From Chitinophaga pinensis (GTDB lineage: Bacteria; Bacteroidota; Bacteroidia; Flavobacteriales_D; Crocinitomicaceae), in NCBI GenBank assembly GCA_945863605.1, contig CAMAZP010000007.1, positions 1 to 64,000 on the forward strand: a DNA stretch of 64,000 bases, read 5' to 3'. Below the pieces are notes generated by a model that had not been told where the DNA came from, searched no databases, and saw only the letters and a program-made list of their open reading frames with translations. Within the stretch, counting starts at the first letter, position 1, and each line of letters opens with the position of its first letter. Shown piece after piece: positions 9,542 to 17,917 of the stretch. Position numbers and translations under genes: made by a program.

Positions 9542-10054
9542 ATGCGACTAACTTTTTTATTTATTCTTGTTTCGTTATCATCACTCTATTCTCAAGCATT
9601 CCCAAAAGGTTGGTTGGGAAAATACGCAGGTACAATGGAAATTATCAATGGCGAAAGCAAGCAAGAAGTTGCTGTTGAGTTTGAAATGAAAGAACTTCAA
9701 AAAGATAGCGCTTGGTCTTATATTATGACTTATAAATCCATTGAGAAAGAAGCAATCGTGAAAGATTACGTCATCAAGCGAACGGGAGCTTCTTGGACTT
9801 TTTTACTAGATGAAAAAGATGGTATTCTGATCGATATGCGCTTGATGGGAAATGTCCTTTATGATTTTTATGAAGTCAACGGAATGTTTTTCACATCAAG
9901 ACTTTCCAAAGAAAAGAAAGGTTTGTATTTTGAACTGATGGGTGGTATTAAAAGTGATTTCAGAAAATCATCAACAGGAATTAGTGAAATAACTGAAGTT
10001 TACGCCTACCCTCCTGCTTTCGTTCAACGTGTTAAACTCAAAAAAATCAACTAA
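9542..10054 (+). CDS. Secreted protein of unknown function
   Basis: 170 residues, with a leader (MRLTFLFILVSLSSLYSQ) cleaved near AFPKGW. The mature part is beta-rich: KYAGTMEIINGESKQEVAVEFEMKEL, then SWTFLLDEKDGILIDMRLMGNVLYDFYEVNGMFF. It resembles a small lipocalin- or calycin-like barrel, but no family could be named. It is the first gene of a tight three-gene envelope cluster: the DUF4403 lipoprotein starts one base after its stop, and the OmpA-like gene follows. A likely periplasmic or outer-membrane role is inferred from context only. A terminator-like hairpin ends one base before its start codon. Confidence 0.75.
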   Translation: MRLTFLFILVSLSSLYSQAFPKGWLGKYAGTMEIINGESKQEVAVEFEMKELQKDSAWSYIMTYKSIEKEAIVKDYVIKRTGASWTFLLDEKDGILIDMRLMGNVLYDFYEVNGMFFTSRLSKEKKGLYFELMGGIKSDFRKSSTGISEITEVYAYPPAFVQRVKLKKIN

Positions 10055-10055
10055 T

Positions 10056-11438
10056 ATGCGCTTACTTTTTTCCGTTTTCATTCTTTTCATTTTAGCAGCT
10101 TGTAAACCGATTGAACCGCTTGCGCCAAATCAACGCGTTTTAGTAAAACCGATTGAAAACCCAATTACCTCTAGTGTAGCGATTCCAATTGAAATTGATT
10201 TAAAAAAGCAATTAAAACAAGTTGAAAGTTCCTTACCCAAAGAATTCGACGGTAAAGAAGAACAATGTGAAGGAATCAGCTTTGCTTATAAATTTGTTCG
10301 TGAGCCTATTGATTTCACTTTCAAAACAAGTGAGATATATTATGAAGTGGATGGTAAATTTGAGTTGAAATTAAACTACTGTCCAAAATGTCACGAACTA
10401 TGGGATGGAGGTTCGTGTACAATACCACGTGTGTATGCAAGTTGCGGTGTTGGAGAACCGATGCGTCGCGTAAAAGTTGGTTACTCAACAAGTGTGGATA
10501 TAAACAGTAACTATAAATTTCAATCAAAAACAGAATTGAAAAAGTTTGAGATTTTAGACCCTTGTCAAATCACAGTTTTTAAATACGATGTTACATCCGA
10601 GGTTAAAAAACAAATAAAAAGTCAACTGGTAAAATTAGAAGATGAAATCGATAAACAAATTCAATCCATCGACTTAAAATCAATATTAGCAGATGTTTGG
10701 AAAGAATTGCAAATACCAATTGCTTTAGATTCTTACGGCTTTATGTACCTTTTTCCAAAATCAATGGCTTTTAGTGAACCGCGTTTTAGTAAAGACAAAG
10801 TAAGCATCGATTTAAATTTGGGTGTTGCGCCAATTGTGAGTACAAATAAACAAATTGTTAAAAATATACCTCTTCCAAAATTGGAGGAATTCAAGAAGAA
10901 AAAAGGCTTCGATTTATCCATTGATATAAATGCATCTTATGATTCTCTTTCATCCATATTGAATAAGCAAATGAAAGGAATGATTCTAGATTTAAAAGGA
11001 AAAAAAATAATTGTTACACAACTTGGTATTGATGGGACACAAGACAATAAAATACTATTTAAACTGTCTTTTGAAGGTTCAAAAAAGGGAACTTTGTATT
11101 TAACCGGTATTCCACAGATAGACTCGGCTAAACAAGTGCTTTATATGGATCAATTGGATTTTGACCTCGAAACAAAAAGCGTTTTGCTAAAGTCAGCGAA
11201 ATGGTTATTTAGTGATAGAATTTTATCGGAAATTAAGAAAAATGCTACATTTGAAATAACGCCTATGTTGGAGGATAGTAGAAAAATGATTTCTAAACAA
11301 TTAAACATCAACCTCAACGAAGATGTTGCAATGAAAGGGAATATTGATAGTGTAAAAATTAAAACGATTTATCTAAGTGAACGTTCAATTGTTGTAAGAA
11401 CACAATTGAGTGGTGATTTGAAACTAAAAATGAAATAG
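10056..11438 (+). CDS. DUF4403-type lipoprotein
   Basis: 460 residues from ATG 10056; an upstream in-frame ATG at 10029 would overlap the previous gene and spoil the leader. The lipobox is LFILAAC, giving an N-terminal acylated Cys. The body opens with the DUF4403 pattern (SSVAIPIEIDLKKQLKQVESSLPKEF) and carries two Cys-rich turns (CPKCHELWDGGSC, ASCGVGEP) likely to be disulphide-bonded in the periplasm. The repeated amphipathic strand/helix pattern fits a long beta-rich envelope protein. Function is unknown for the family. Spacing to both neighbours (1 base before, 15 after) argues for a shared transcript. Confidence 0.75.
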   Translation: MRLLFSVFILFILAACKPIEPLAPNQRVLVKPIENPITSSVAIPIEIDLKKQLKQVESSLPKEFDGKEEQCEGISFAYKFVREPIDFTFKTSEIYYEVDGKFELKLNYCPKCHELWDGGSCTIPRVYASCGVGEPMRRVKVGYSTSVDINSNYKFQSKTELKKFEILDPCQITVFKYDVTSEVKKQIKSQLVKLEDEIDKQIQSIDLKSILADVWKELQIPIALDSYGFMYLFPKSMAFSEPRFSKDKVSIDLNLGVAPIVSTNKQIVKNIPLPKLEEFKKKKGFDLSIDINASYDSLSSILNKQMKGMILDLKGKKIIVTQLGIDGTQDNKILFKLSFEGSKKGTLYLTGIPQIDSAKQVLYMDQLDFDLETKSVLLKSAKWLFSDRILSEIKKNATFEITPMLEDSRKMISKQLNINLNEDVAMKGNIDSVKIKTIYLSERSIVVRTQLSGDLKLKMK

Positions 11439-11453
11439 TCCGTTAAAACGTCT

Positions 11454-12602
11454 GTGAGAAACTTATTTTTAACTTTGCTATTTATTCCAGTTTGTTTTTT
11501 TTCATTCAGTCAGAAGAATGATTATAGCGTTTGTAGAGGAAGTGTGCAAATAAATTCAGCAACTCCCTATAGCTTAAGTTTTACCGGGAAAAAAGGTGTA
11601 GATAAATCAGAAGTTTATGGATACATCAAAAAAATGAGTGTCTCTAAAAATCAAATTTGGACAAAGTTCGAGCCCGGTAAACGAGGGAAACTTCAAATAA
11701 AATGTAAGTCTCAAATTGATAGTTTTCACATAGTTGTCTTCAAAACGAATGTTGGTTCAAGTTGCATCGATTTAGCAACTAAAAAAGCAGAACCTGTTTT
11801 TATGAAAATGAAATCGAGTTGCTTAGAACTAGAAAATGCAACTATCGATTTATTAGATGGTTATGAATATGTAATCTTGTTCATTACCCAAGAAAAAAGC
11901 AATTCGAAAATTGATTTTGAATTGAAATTCACGCCCACCGACGAAAAAGGAAAAGAATTTGTTGATACCCTTACTATGAATTTAGTCTATAATAAAGTTA
12001 AACCTATTTACTCATTTCATGTAATCAATGAGATCACAAAAAAACCTGTTACTGCAAGGATTTCGATTGCAAGTCAATCAGATATAGATGGGACATACTT
12101 TGCTAGCGATTTATATTTGAACCTTAGTAAAACCCTCAAAAACTGTTCTATTAAAATCGATGCAGAAGGTTACAATTCAAAAGATTTAACCGAATATAAA
12201 ATTTCAAGTACTGGTCATACCAAAGACACTATCAAATTATTACCTTTTAAGCGAGGTACAACAGCAAAATTAGATGAAATATACTTTTCTCCTGGATTAG
12301 CAACAATATTAGAAGATTCATATCCGCGTTTGGAAAGATTGCGTGATTTTATGGTATTAAACCCTCAAATATCCATTGAAATTCAGGGTCATGTAAATGA
12401 AGATAAAACAATTAGTGGTTTATTTTCTGTTCGTCTATCAAAGAAAAGAGCCTTGCGTATTTTAGACTTTTTAGTAGAATCTGGAATCGATCCGAATCGT
12501 TTGACAGCAATTGGATTTGGAAATTCTAAACCAATATATCCTGATCCAAAAGACAGTATTCAAAAGGAAGCAAACAGACGAGTGGAGATTTTGATTAAGT
12601 AA
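11454..12602 (+). CDS. OmpA-family outer-membrane/peptidoglycan-binding protein
   Basis: 382 residues, starting at GTG 11454, with a leader (VRNLFLTLLFIPVCFFSFSQ). The C-terminal 115 residues form an OmpA domain: DEIYFSPGLATILEDSYPRL, then EIQGHVNEDK, LSKKRALRILDFLVESGIDPNRL and a final ANRRVEILI. Such domains hold the outer membrane to peptidoglycan. The N-terminal 250 residues are a beta-rich region without a recognised domain; a short carboxypeptidase-regulatory-like fold near residues 190-250 (SFHVINEITKKPVTARISI) is possible. It is the last gene of the three-gene envelope cluster. Confidence 0.85.
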   Translation: MRNLFLTLLFIPVCFFSFSQKNDYSVCRGSVQINSATPYSLSFTGKKGVDKSEVYGYIKKMSVSKNQIWTKFEPGKRGKLQIKCKSQIDSFHIVVFKTNVGSSCIDLATKKAEPVFMKMKSSCLELENATIDLLDGYEYVILFITQEKSNSKIDFELKFTPTDEKGKEFVDTLTMNLVYNKVKPIYSFHVINEITKKPVTARISIASQSDIDGTYFASDLYLNLSKTLKNCSIKIDAEGYNSKDLTEYKISSTGHTKDTIKLLPFKRGTTAKLDEIYFSPGLATILEDSYPRLERLRDFMVLNPQISIEIQGHVNEDKTISGLFSVRLSKKRALRILDFLVESGIDPNRLTAIGFGNSKPIYPDPKDSIQKEANRRVEILIK

Positions 12603-12608
12603 AATCAA

Positions 12609-12694
12609 TAATTCTAAATTTTAAGCATAAAATTAAATATTTTTAAACCCTAAAGTGCTTTGTTTATCCATTCGTAATTCTAAATTTATAGCAT
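12609..12694. repeat. Pair of imperfect 20-bp direct repeats
   Basis: The 20-mer at 12609-12628 and that at 12675-12694 share 18 of 20 bases (both start TAATTCTAAATTT and end AGCAT), 66 bases apart in the gap between two convergent genes. Such AT-rich intergenic repeats are common in Bacteroidota. No function is inferred. Confidence 0.5.
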
Positions 12695-12699
12695 CGCAA

Positions 12700-13236
12700 T
12701 TATTTCTCTTTCTCCTTTCTCTTCACCTCTCTGTCATTTACCAAAACAAATCTTGCGCTTAAGAAAATGTTATTGGCTTGAAAATAATTAGTTGAACTTT
12801 TTCGCATTGGAAACAAAAATTGATAACCTGTTTGTAAATGAATTTGCCAAATTTTGTATCCTAGAACTGGTGTAAATCCAAAGCGGTATTTTTCGAAGTT
12901 GGTTCTTGCACAGATAGTTGCTCCATAAGTCAAGCTTAAATTGTCTTTTCGGAACCAATATCCCATATCGTACCCTAAAATTGGGTTCCAATTCGAAAAA
13001 TCGTAAGAATAATTGACACCGAAGTGAAAAGCATTTGTTGAAGGAGATTTAAGTTTCCCTTGTTTCCATTGACGCTCCATCCCTATTTCACCGGCGTAAA
13101 AGCGACCACTTTGTACTCCAAAATATGGTCCAGTTTTTACAATTGTTTTTTTAATTTTCTTGTCACCGAATAGTTGTGCATATGATTGAAAATGAACTAA
13201 ACTAAAAAAAAATAAACTAATTATTGTATTTCTCAT
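12700..13236 (-). CDS. Exported protein of unknown function, probable small barrel
   Basis: 178 residues from ATG 13236 (MRNTIISLFFFSLVHFQSYAQ leader); an ATG three codons earlier is also possible. The body has alternating aromatic/polar strands (GPYFGVQSGRFYAGEIGMERQWK, NAFHFGVNYSYDFSNWNPILGYDMGYWFRK, GFTPVLGYKIWQIHLQTGYQFLFP) typical of an 8-stranded outer-membrane barrel. It overlaps the end of the cvpA frame by about 20 bases on the same strand, so the two are probably translationally coupled. Residues after about 165 are a short basic tail. No family was recognised. Confidence 0.75.
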   Translation of the reverse strand: MRNTIISLFFFSLVHFQSYAQLFGDKKIKKTIVKTGPYFGVQSGRFYAGEIGMERQWKQGKLKSPSTNAFHFGVNYSYDFSNWNPILGYDMGYWFRKDNLSLTYGATICARTNFEKYRFGFTPVLGYKIWQIHLQTGYQFLFPMRKSSTNYFQANNIFLSARFVLVNDREVKRKEKEK

Positions 13237-13849
13237 GAATTTCAATTACTGTTTTAACATCTTGTTTATCTATACCTAATGAATCGGCAATTGCTCTAGC
13301 TCTTTGCACCTCATCATAGGTCATTTTGGCTTCGTTGGCTGTTTGTTGAATCTCGATAACGTTTATAAGATCTGTATGTTTCACTCCAGGAAGCGAATAT
13401 TTTAAAACACTGGAATTAACACCATACATAAACGACTTTTCTTTGTTTGACCTCTTAATTATCCTCTCCTCTTTATCAAAGGAAACTAAGAAAACAAGTA
13501 TACAAGCAGTTAAATAGAGCCATTTAATAATCCCAAGAATTGCCCCAACAACCTTATTAAAAGTCGATAATTGTACTATTTTTAATATCTGTTCAAGTGC
13601 CTTTCCTCCAAAATAAACCATTGCTCCCACTAATAAAAACAATACAATAAAACTAATTGCTGGCATATATGAATGTGTGGATTTTCCAAACTCCATATAT
13701 TTTGAAAATCTATCCGAAAAATTAAAAGCTGCATACAATCCAACAAAAAGGGCTAAGATTGTAAAAAGTTCCATAATAAAACCTTTTTGAAATCCTTTCC
13801 AAGCACCATAAATCAAGGGTAGAATTAATAAGATGTCCAAAATTTCCAT
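13217..13849 (-). CDS. CvpA family membrane protein
   Basis: 210 residues from ATG 13849 (MEILDILLILPLIYGAWKGFQKGFIMELFTI). An upstream in-frame ATG at 13909 gives a Phe/Asn-rich extension and is unlikely. Four transmembrane helices with the CvpA signature GAWKGFQKGFIMELF at the start identify the colicin V production family, small inner-membrane proteins linked to envelope homeostasis but without a defined biochemical role. The C-terminal 60 residues are soluble and charged. Its 3' end overlaps the following gene for an exported barrel-like protein. Confidence 0.85.
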   Translation of the reverse strand: MEILDILLILPLIYGAWKGFQKGFIMELFTILALFVGLYAAFNFSDRFSKYMEFGKSTHSYMPAISFIVLFLLVGAMVYFGGKALEQILKIVQLSTFNKVVGAILGIIKWLYLTACILVFLVSFDKEERIIKRSNKEKSFMYGVNSSVLKYSLPGVKHTDLINVIEIQQTANEAKMTYDEVQRARAIADSLGIDKQDVKTVIEIHEKYNN

Positions 13850-13948
13850 GGGTGAAAAATAAGTTGATTTTAGATTAAAAAATAAATAAATATTATTTCT
13901 TCTGAACATTTTTTTGTCAGTTGTTTATTTAGTTGTTATTCTTGTAGC

Positions 13949-14398
13949 ATGTTAATTAATCCTTACAACGACGAATACTTTATGAGACAAGCATTGCAAG
14001 AGGCAAAAATTGCATTTGAAAAAAATGAAGTTCCTGTTGGTGCTGTTATTGTTTGTAAAAACCAAATTATAGCACGTGGCCATAATTTAACAGAAACTTT
14101 TACAGATGTTACTGCTCATGCTGAAATTCAAGCAATTACCGCTGCAGCTCAATATTTAGGAGCAAAATATTTAAAAGAATGCACACTTTATGTGACCGTT
14201 GAACCTTGCTGTATGTGTGCAGGAGCATTATTTTGGTCTCAAATTGATAAGATTGTTTTTGGTACTCGTGATGAAAAACGTGGTGCAAGTACAATTGGCA
14301 AAAGTTTGTACCACCCCTCTACCCTAGTTTTAAATGGTGTATTTGAAAAAGAATGTGCTGAATTAATGAAGATTTTTTTCGCTAAGAAAAGAAAATGA
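13949..14398 (+). CDS. tadA: tRNA-specific adenosine deaminase
   Basis: 149 residues. It deaminates A34 to inosine in tRNA(Arg)ACG. The zinc and catalytic residues of the cytidine-deaminase fold are present: His57-Ala-Glu59 (TAHAEIQAI) and Cys87/Cys90 in VEPCCMCAGAL. VPVGAVIV and RGHNLTET are typical of the TadA/nucleoside deaminase family. The length equals that of standard TadA. A guanine or cytosine deaminase paralogue is possible but less likely given the pattern near the C-terminus (GTRDEKRGA). It is followed after 36 bases by the HI0933-type flavoprotein, same strand. Confidence 0.88.
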   Translation: MLINPYNDEYFMRQALQEAKIAFEKNEVPVGAVIVCKNQIIARGHNLTETFTDVTAHAEIQAITAAAQYLGAKYLKECTLYVTVEPCCMCAGALFWSQIDKIVFGTRDEKRGASTIGKSLYHPSTLVLNGVFEKECAELMKIFFAKKRK

Positions 14399-14434
14399 TT
14401 TAGTTATTCAATCAACTAACCTTATCTTTACATT

Positions 14435-15646
14435 ATGAAAATTGCCATAATTGGTGGAGGAGCAGCTGGATTTTTCGCGGCATTAACAGCAAAAAAAGAG
14501 TTTCCTTCAGCAGAGGTTACTATCTATGAAAAAGCAGCAAGAGTTTTAGCAAAAGTGAAAATTTCAGGAGGTGGACGTTGTAATGTCACTCATGCCTGTT
14601 TTGAAAATAAGTTGTTGGCTACACATTATCCTCGTGGTGAAAATTACCTCAAAAAAGCTTTTGAACAATTCAATGCTGATTCAACAATTGAGTGGTTTAA
14701 TAATCGAGGTGTTGAAATGAAAACTTATCCCGATGGATGTATTTTTCCTCTTTCAAATGATTCGCAAACGATAATTGACTGTTTCTTAACTGAAGCTTCA
14801 AAATTAGGAATTAAAATTTTATACAATCATTCGATTATTCTAGTTGAAAAACAGGATTCGGTTTTTATTATTAATACGCGTGAAAAACAATTTAAAGCGG
14901 AGCGTTTAATTGTTACAATCGGTGGTCAACCCAAACGTTCAGGTTTGGAATTTTTGGAGAAAATTGGTCATGCGATTATTGAACCTGTCCCCTCGCTTTT
15001 TACGTTCAACATGCCTGAAAATCCAATTAGAGAGTTGATGGGAAACGTAGTTGAAAAAACTACAGTTAAAGTAGAAGGTACTAAACTACTTGGAAAAGGA
15101 CCGCTTCTAGTAACACATTGGGGAATGAGTGGACCAGCTATTTTACAACTTTCAGCTTGGGGAGCTCGCATTTTGGAAGAGAAAAGTTATCACTTTGCTG
15201 TTTTAGTAAATTGGCTAAACGATGTCAGAGAAAATGAATTACGAAAATTTATTGATGAAACTATTATTAATCATGGTTTGAAAATGATTGGAAACTTAAA
15301 TCCTTTTCCTATTACAAACAGATTATGGCACTTTTTAATGCTAAAATCCGAAATTTCACAAGAAATTCGTTGGAAAGATCTAGGAAAAAAAAACATAAAT
15401 AAATTGGTAAATACCTTAATTAACGACCGTTATGAAGTTAAAGGTAAAACAACTTTTAAAGAAGAATTTGTAACAGCCGGTGGAGTTTCTTTGCAAGATG
15501 TAGATATTAAAACAATGGAAAGCAGGAAAGTAAAAGGTCTGTTTTTTGCAGGTGAAGTGCTTGATATTGATGGAATAACAGGTGGTTTTAATTTTCAATC
15601 TGCTTGGACAACTGGATTTGTTGCTGGAAAAAATTGCGGTAACTAG
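14435..15646 (+). CDS. HI0933-type NAD(P)/FAD-dependent oxidoreductase
   Basis: 403 residues, the usual size for the HI0933/YhiN family of flavoproteins. The FAD-binding GGGAAGFFAALTA is at the N-terminus; KVKISGGGRCNVTH and the second nucleotide region (LIVTIGGQPKRSG) follow; the C-terminal FAD clamp is GLFFAGEVLDIDGITGGFNFQSAWTTGFVAG. The substrate of this conserved family is not established. The TATCTTTAC just before the start (14423-14431) resembles a -7 box. Confidence 0.88.
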   Translation: MKIAIIGGGAAGFFAALTAKKEFPSAEVTIYEKAARVLAKVKISGGGRCNVTHACFENKLLATHYPRGENYLKKAFEQFNADSTIEWFNNRGVEMKTYPDGCIFPLSNDSQTIIDCFLTEASKLGIKILYNHSIILVEKQDSVFIINTREKQFKAERLIVTIGGQPKRSGLEFLEKIGHAIIEPVPSLFTFNMPENPIRELMGNVVEKTTVKVEGTKLLGKGPLLVTHWGMSGPAILQLSAWGARILEEKSYHFAVLVNWLNDVRENELRKFIDETIINHGLKMIGNLNPFPITNRLWHFLMLKSEISQEIRWKDLGKKNINKLVNTLINDRYEVKGKTTFKEEFVTAGGVSLQDVDIKTMESRKVKGLFFAGEVLDIDGITGGFNFQSAWTTGFVAGKNCGN

Positions 15647-15682
15647 CTGATAAATGTCTGCTATATTTAAAATTTAGTTTCC

Positions 15683-17131
15683 TTAAAACTCTGCATTTTG
15701 TGGTGTTCTTGGGAAAGGTATGACATCGCGAATATTTGACATTCCAGTTACAAACATCACCATACGTTCGAAACCTAAACCAAAACCTGCATGTGGAACT
15801 GTTCCGAACTTACGTGTATCCAAATACCACCACAATTCTTCTGCTGGAATATGGAATTCTTCACATTTTTTTAATAAATGATCATATCGCTCTTCACGTT
15901 GCGAACCTCCAACGATTTCTCCAATTCCAGGGAAAAGGACGTCCATTGCAGCAACAGTTTTTCCATCTTCGTTCAAACGCATATAAAACGCTTTTATCTT
16001 CGCAGGATAATCTGTTAAAATTACAGGACAATTGAATTCTTTTTCCACCAAATAGCGTTCGTGCTCACTTTGTAAGTCAATACCCCATTCAACTGGATAT
16101 TTAAATTTTTTCTTTTTGTAATGGTTTGAATTCATCAACACATCAATCGCATCTGTATATGTCAAACGTTTGAATGGATTGTTGATAACAAATTCTAGGC
16201 GCTCGATTAGAGACAATTCATTGCGCTCATTTTGAGGTTTTTGAGTTTGCTCTTGTTTGTCGCGATCGTCTAAGAATTTCAAATCTTCAGCGCAATTTTC
16301 AACGATGAATGAACAGATATATTTCAAGAAATCTTCTGTTAAATCCATATTATCTTTCAAGTCGTTGAATGCAACCTCTGGTTCAATCATCCAAAACTCG
16401 GCTAAATGACGAGATGTATTTGAGTTTTCAGCTCGGAAAGTTGGTCCAAATGTGTACACTTGTCCCAATGCTAAAGCTGCTAATTCTGCCTCCAATTGTC
16501 CAGAAACGGTTAAGTTCACTGATTTTCCGAAGAAATCTTCTTTATAATTGATAGAACCGTCTTCGTTTAACGGTGGGTTTTTTGGATCTAAAGTCGAAAC
16601 ATGAAACATTTCTCCAGCTCCTTCAGCATCAGAACCAGTAATAATTGGCGTGTGTAAATAGAAAAAACCACGATCATTGAAGAATTTGTGGATAGCGTAT
16701 GCCACAGAATGACGAATTCTAAAAACCGCACCGAACGTATTGGTTCTAAAACGTAAATGTGCTTGTTCACGCAAAAATTCGAGGCTGTGACGCTTTGGTT
16801 GCATCACCGTTTTTTGAATATCATCTGGATGAGCATCTCCCAAAATCTCAATTGTATTTACTTGTAATTCAACTGCTTGTCCTGTTCCTTGCGATTCAAC
16901 CAAAGTTCCAGTTAAAGCAATAGATGATGCAGTTGTTATGCGTTTTAGTATTGCTTCATCAAATTTTTCAAAATCCACAACAGCTTGTATTGTTCCAATA
17001 CACGAACCATCATTAATTTGAATAAAGCGATTGGAACGAAATGCACGAACCCAACCTTTGACCGTTAATTCTGTATTTATTAGCGATTGACCTTCTTGGC
17101 CTAAAATCTCTTTAATTCTCCATCTTTTCAT
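15683..17131 (-). CDS. asnS: Asparagine--tRNA ligase
   Basis: 482 residues. An N-terminal OB-fold anticodon-binding domain (about 1-110; [21 protein letters not shown]) is followed by the class II catalytic core. That core includes [26 protein letters not shown] (motif 2) and [29 protein letters not shown] (motif 3). The Asn-type residues and C-terminal [12 protein letters not shown] separate it from AspS. The minus-strand TATTTTTG at 17136-17143 lies directly before the ATG, so the mRNA may have little or no leader. It is the next gene after the sigma-54-controlled small gene; read-through is possible but not shown. Confidence 0.96.
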   Translation of the reverse strand: MKRWRIKEILGQEGQSLINTELTVKGWVRAFRSNRFIQINDGSCIGTIQAVVDFEKFDEAILKRITTASSIALTGTLVESQGTGQAVELQVNTIEILGDAHPDDIQKTVMQPKRHSLEFLREQAHLRFRTNTFGAVFRIRHSVAYAIHKFFNDRGFFYLHTPIITGSDAEGAGEMFHVSTLDPKNPPLNEDGSINYKEDFFGKSVNLTVSGQLEAELAALALGQVYTFGPTFRAENSNTSRHLAEFWMIEPEVAFNDLKDNMDLTEDFLKYICSFIVENCAEDLKFLDDRDKQEQTQKPQNERNELSLIERLEFVINNPFKRLTYTDAIDVLMNSNHYKKKKFKYPVEWGIDLQSEHERYLVEKEFNCPVILTDYPAKIKAFYMRLNEDGKTVAAMDVLFPGIGEIVGGSQREERYDHLLKKCEEFHIPAEELWWYLDTRKFGTVPHAGFGLGFERMVMFVTGMSNIRDVIPFPRTPQNAEF

Positions 17132-17296
17132 GATGCAAAAATAATGGTTTTAATACTTTGATTAAACATGAACTAAAGAAAGTAAAGAAATACTTCAAAT
17201 ATCTTTTATAATTATCGAAAAGTGATTTCTAGTAGAAAAGGAAAGAATTTTAAACTATTAATAATCAGAGTTTGTTAAAATACTGGATTATAATTT

Positions 17297-17770
17297 TCAA
17301 TTCATCCTAGCAATCTTGATAATATCTTTAATGACTTTTTTGGGGTGGCGGATGGAAAATATTTTTTCTGCTTTAAATTCAATGGCAAGACGAATGACAC
17401 CTTCGTTAAATTCGGGTCTTTCTGGTAAACCAAATTCGGGTGGGGTGAAATCTCCACCTGTGAAATCAGAACCCAAAACAGAAAAACGAAACTCAATCAC
17501 ATCTTGCTTTGGTAGGTAATCAAAAGAAAATCCGTGATTAATATTCATATTTTCGCGCCCAGGTTTTCTTTTTACTTTGTCAAACTTCTTTATCAAATAA
17601 ACCATCGCTTGCCCTCGAGAAAACTTTCCGAAAAAAACACCTCTTGGATCTAAAAGTTCTGACAAAATAGTCATGTTTTCTGTAAGAATTGCAGCCTCAA
17701 GTCGGTGCTTGATTTCTCGTTGAAGATATATTTCTTCTTCTGTGATTTGCTTAATTATTAGTTGTTGCAT
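17297..17770 (-). CDS. Small NTF2-like protein behind a sigma-54 promoter
   Basis: 157 residues, function unknown. The order is a helix with SnoaL/NTF2 flavour (HRLEAAILTENMTILSELLD then GVFFGKFSRGQAMVYLIKKF, about 22-64), a basic linker, then three or four strands ending VIRLAIEFKAEKIFSIRHPK (about 126-145). This layout resembles NTF2-like domains that bind or turn over small ligands, but no catalytic residues can be assigned. There is no leader or membrane segment, so it should be cytoplasmic. It is divergent from the RtcR-like activator, and its start is 31 bases from a -24/-12 element, so it is the obvious target of that activator. Where rtcR is divergent from rtcBA in other bacteria, this gene occupies the output position. 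Confidence 0.75.
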   Translation of the reverse strand: MQQLIIKQITEEEIYLQREIKHRLEAAILTENMTILSELLDPRGVFFGKFSRGQAMVYLIKKFDKVKRKPGRENMNINHGFSFDYLPKQDVIEFRFSVLGSDFTGGDFTPPEFGLPERPEFNEGVIRLAIEFKAEKIFSIRHPKKVIKDIIKIARMN

Positions 17771-17800
17771 CGTTGTTTGGTTTAGTTTTCACCCGAACAA

Positions 17801-17816
17801 GTCAAAGTGTGTGCCA
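17801..17816 (-). promoter_or_regulatory. Sigma-54 (-24/-12) promoter for the small gene
   Basis: The minus strand from 17816 reads TGGCACACACTTTGAC. Against TGGCACg-N4-TTGCa, the -24 half TGGCAC is perfect, the spacing from GG to the -12 G is exact, and the -12 half is TTGA instead of TTGC. The predicted start site is near 17790, leaving about a 20-base leader before ATG 17770. The divergent gene encodes a sigma-54 activator, which supports the call strongly. Confidence 0.75.
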
Positions 17817-17873
17817 TCTCTCAAAAGCTTTAATTATAGTTTAAAAAAAATGATTTTGTTATCAAAAAATAAA

Positions 17874-17905
17874 TTAGCTTATCAATAATTGATACATTTA
17901 GCTAA
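17874..17905. promoter_or_regulatory. Dyad before the RtcR-like regulator gene, possible operator
   Basis: TATCAAT-A-ATTGATA (17880-17894) is a perfect 7-bp dyad, flanked by TTAGCT (17874-17879) and its complement AGCTAA (17900-17905). TACATTTA at 17893-17900 could be the gene's -7 box, which would place the dyad on the promoter. This fits a repressor or autoregulatory site, but the binding protein is unknown. Confidence 0.4.
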
Positions 17906-17917
17906 ATTTTATAAAAA

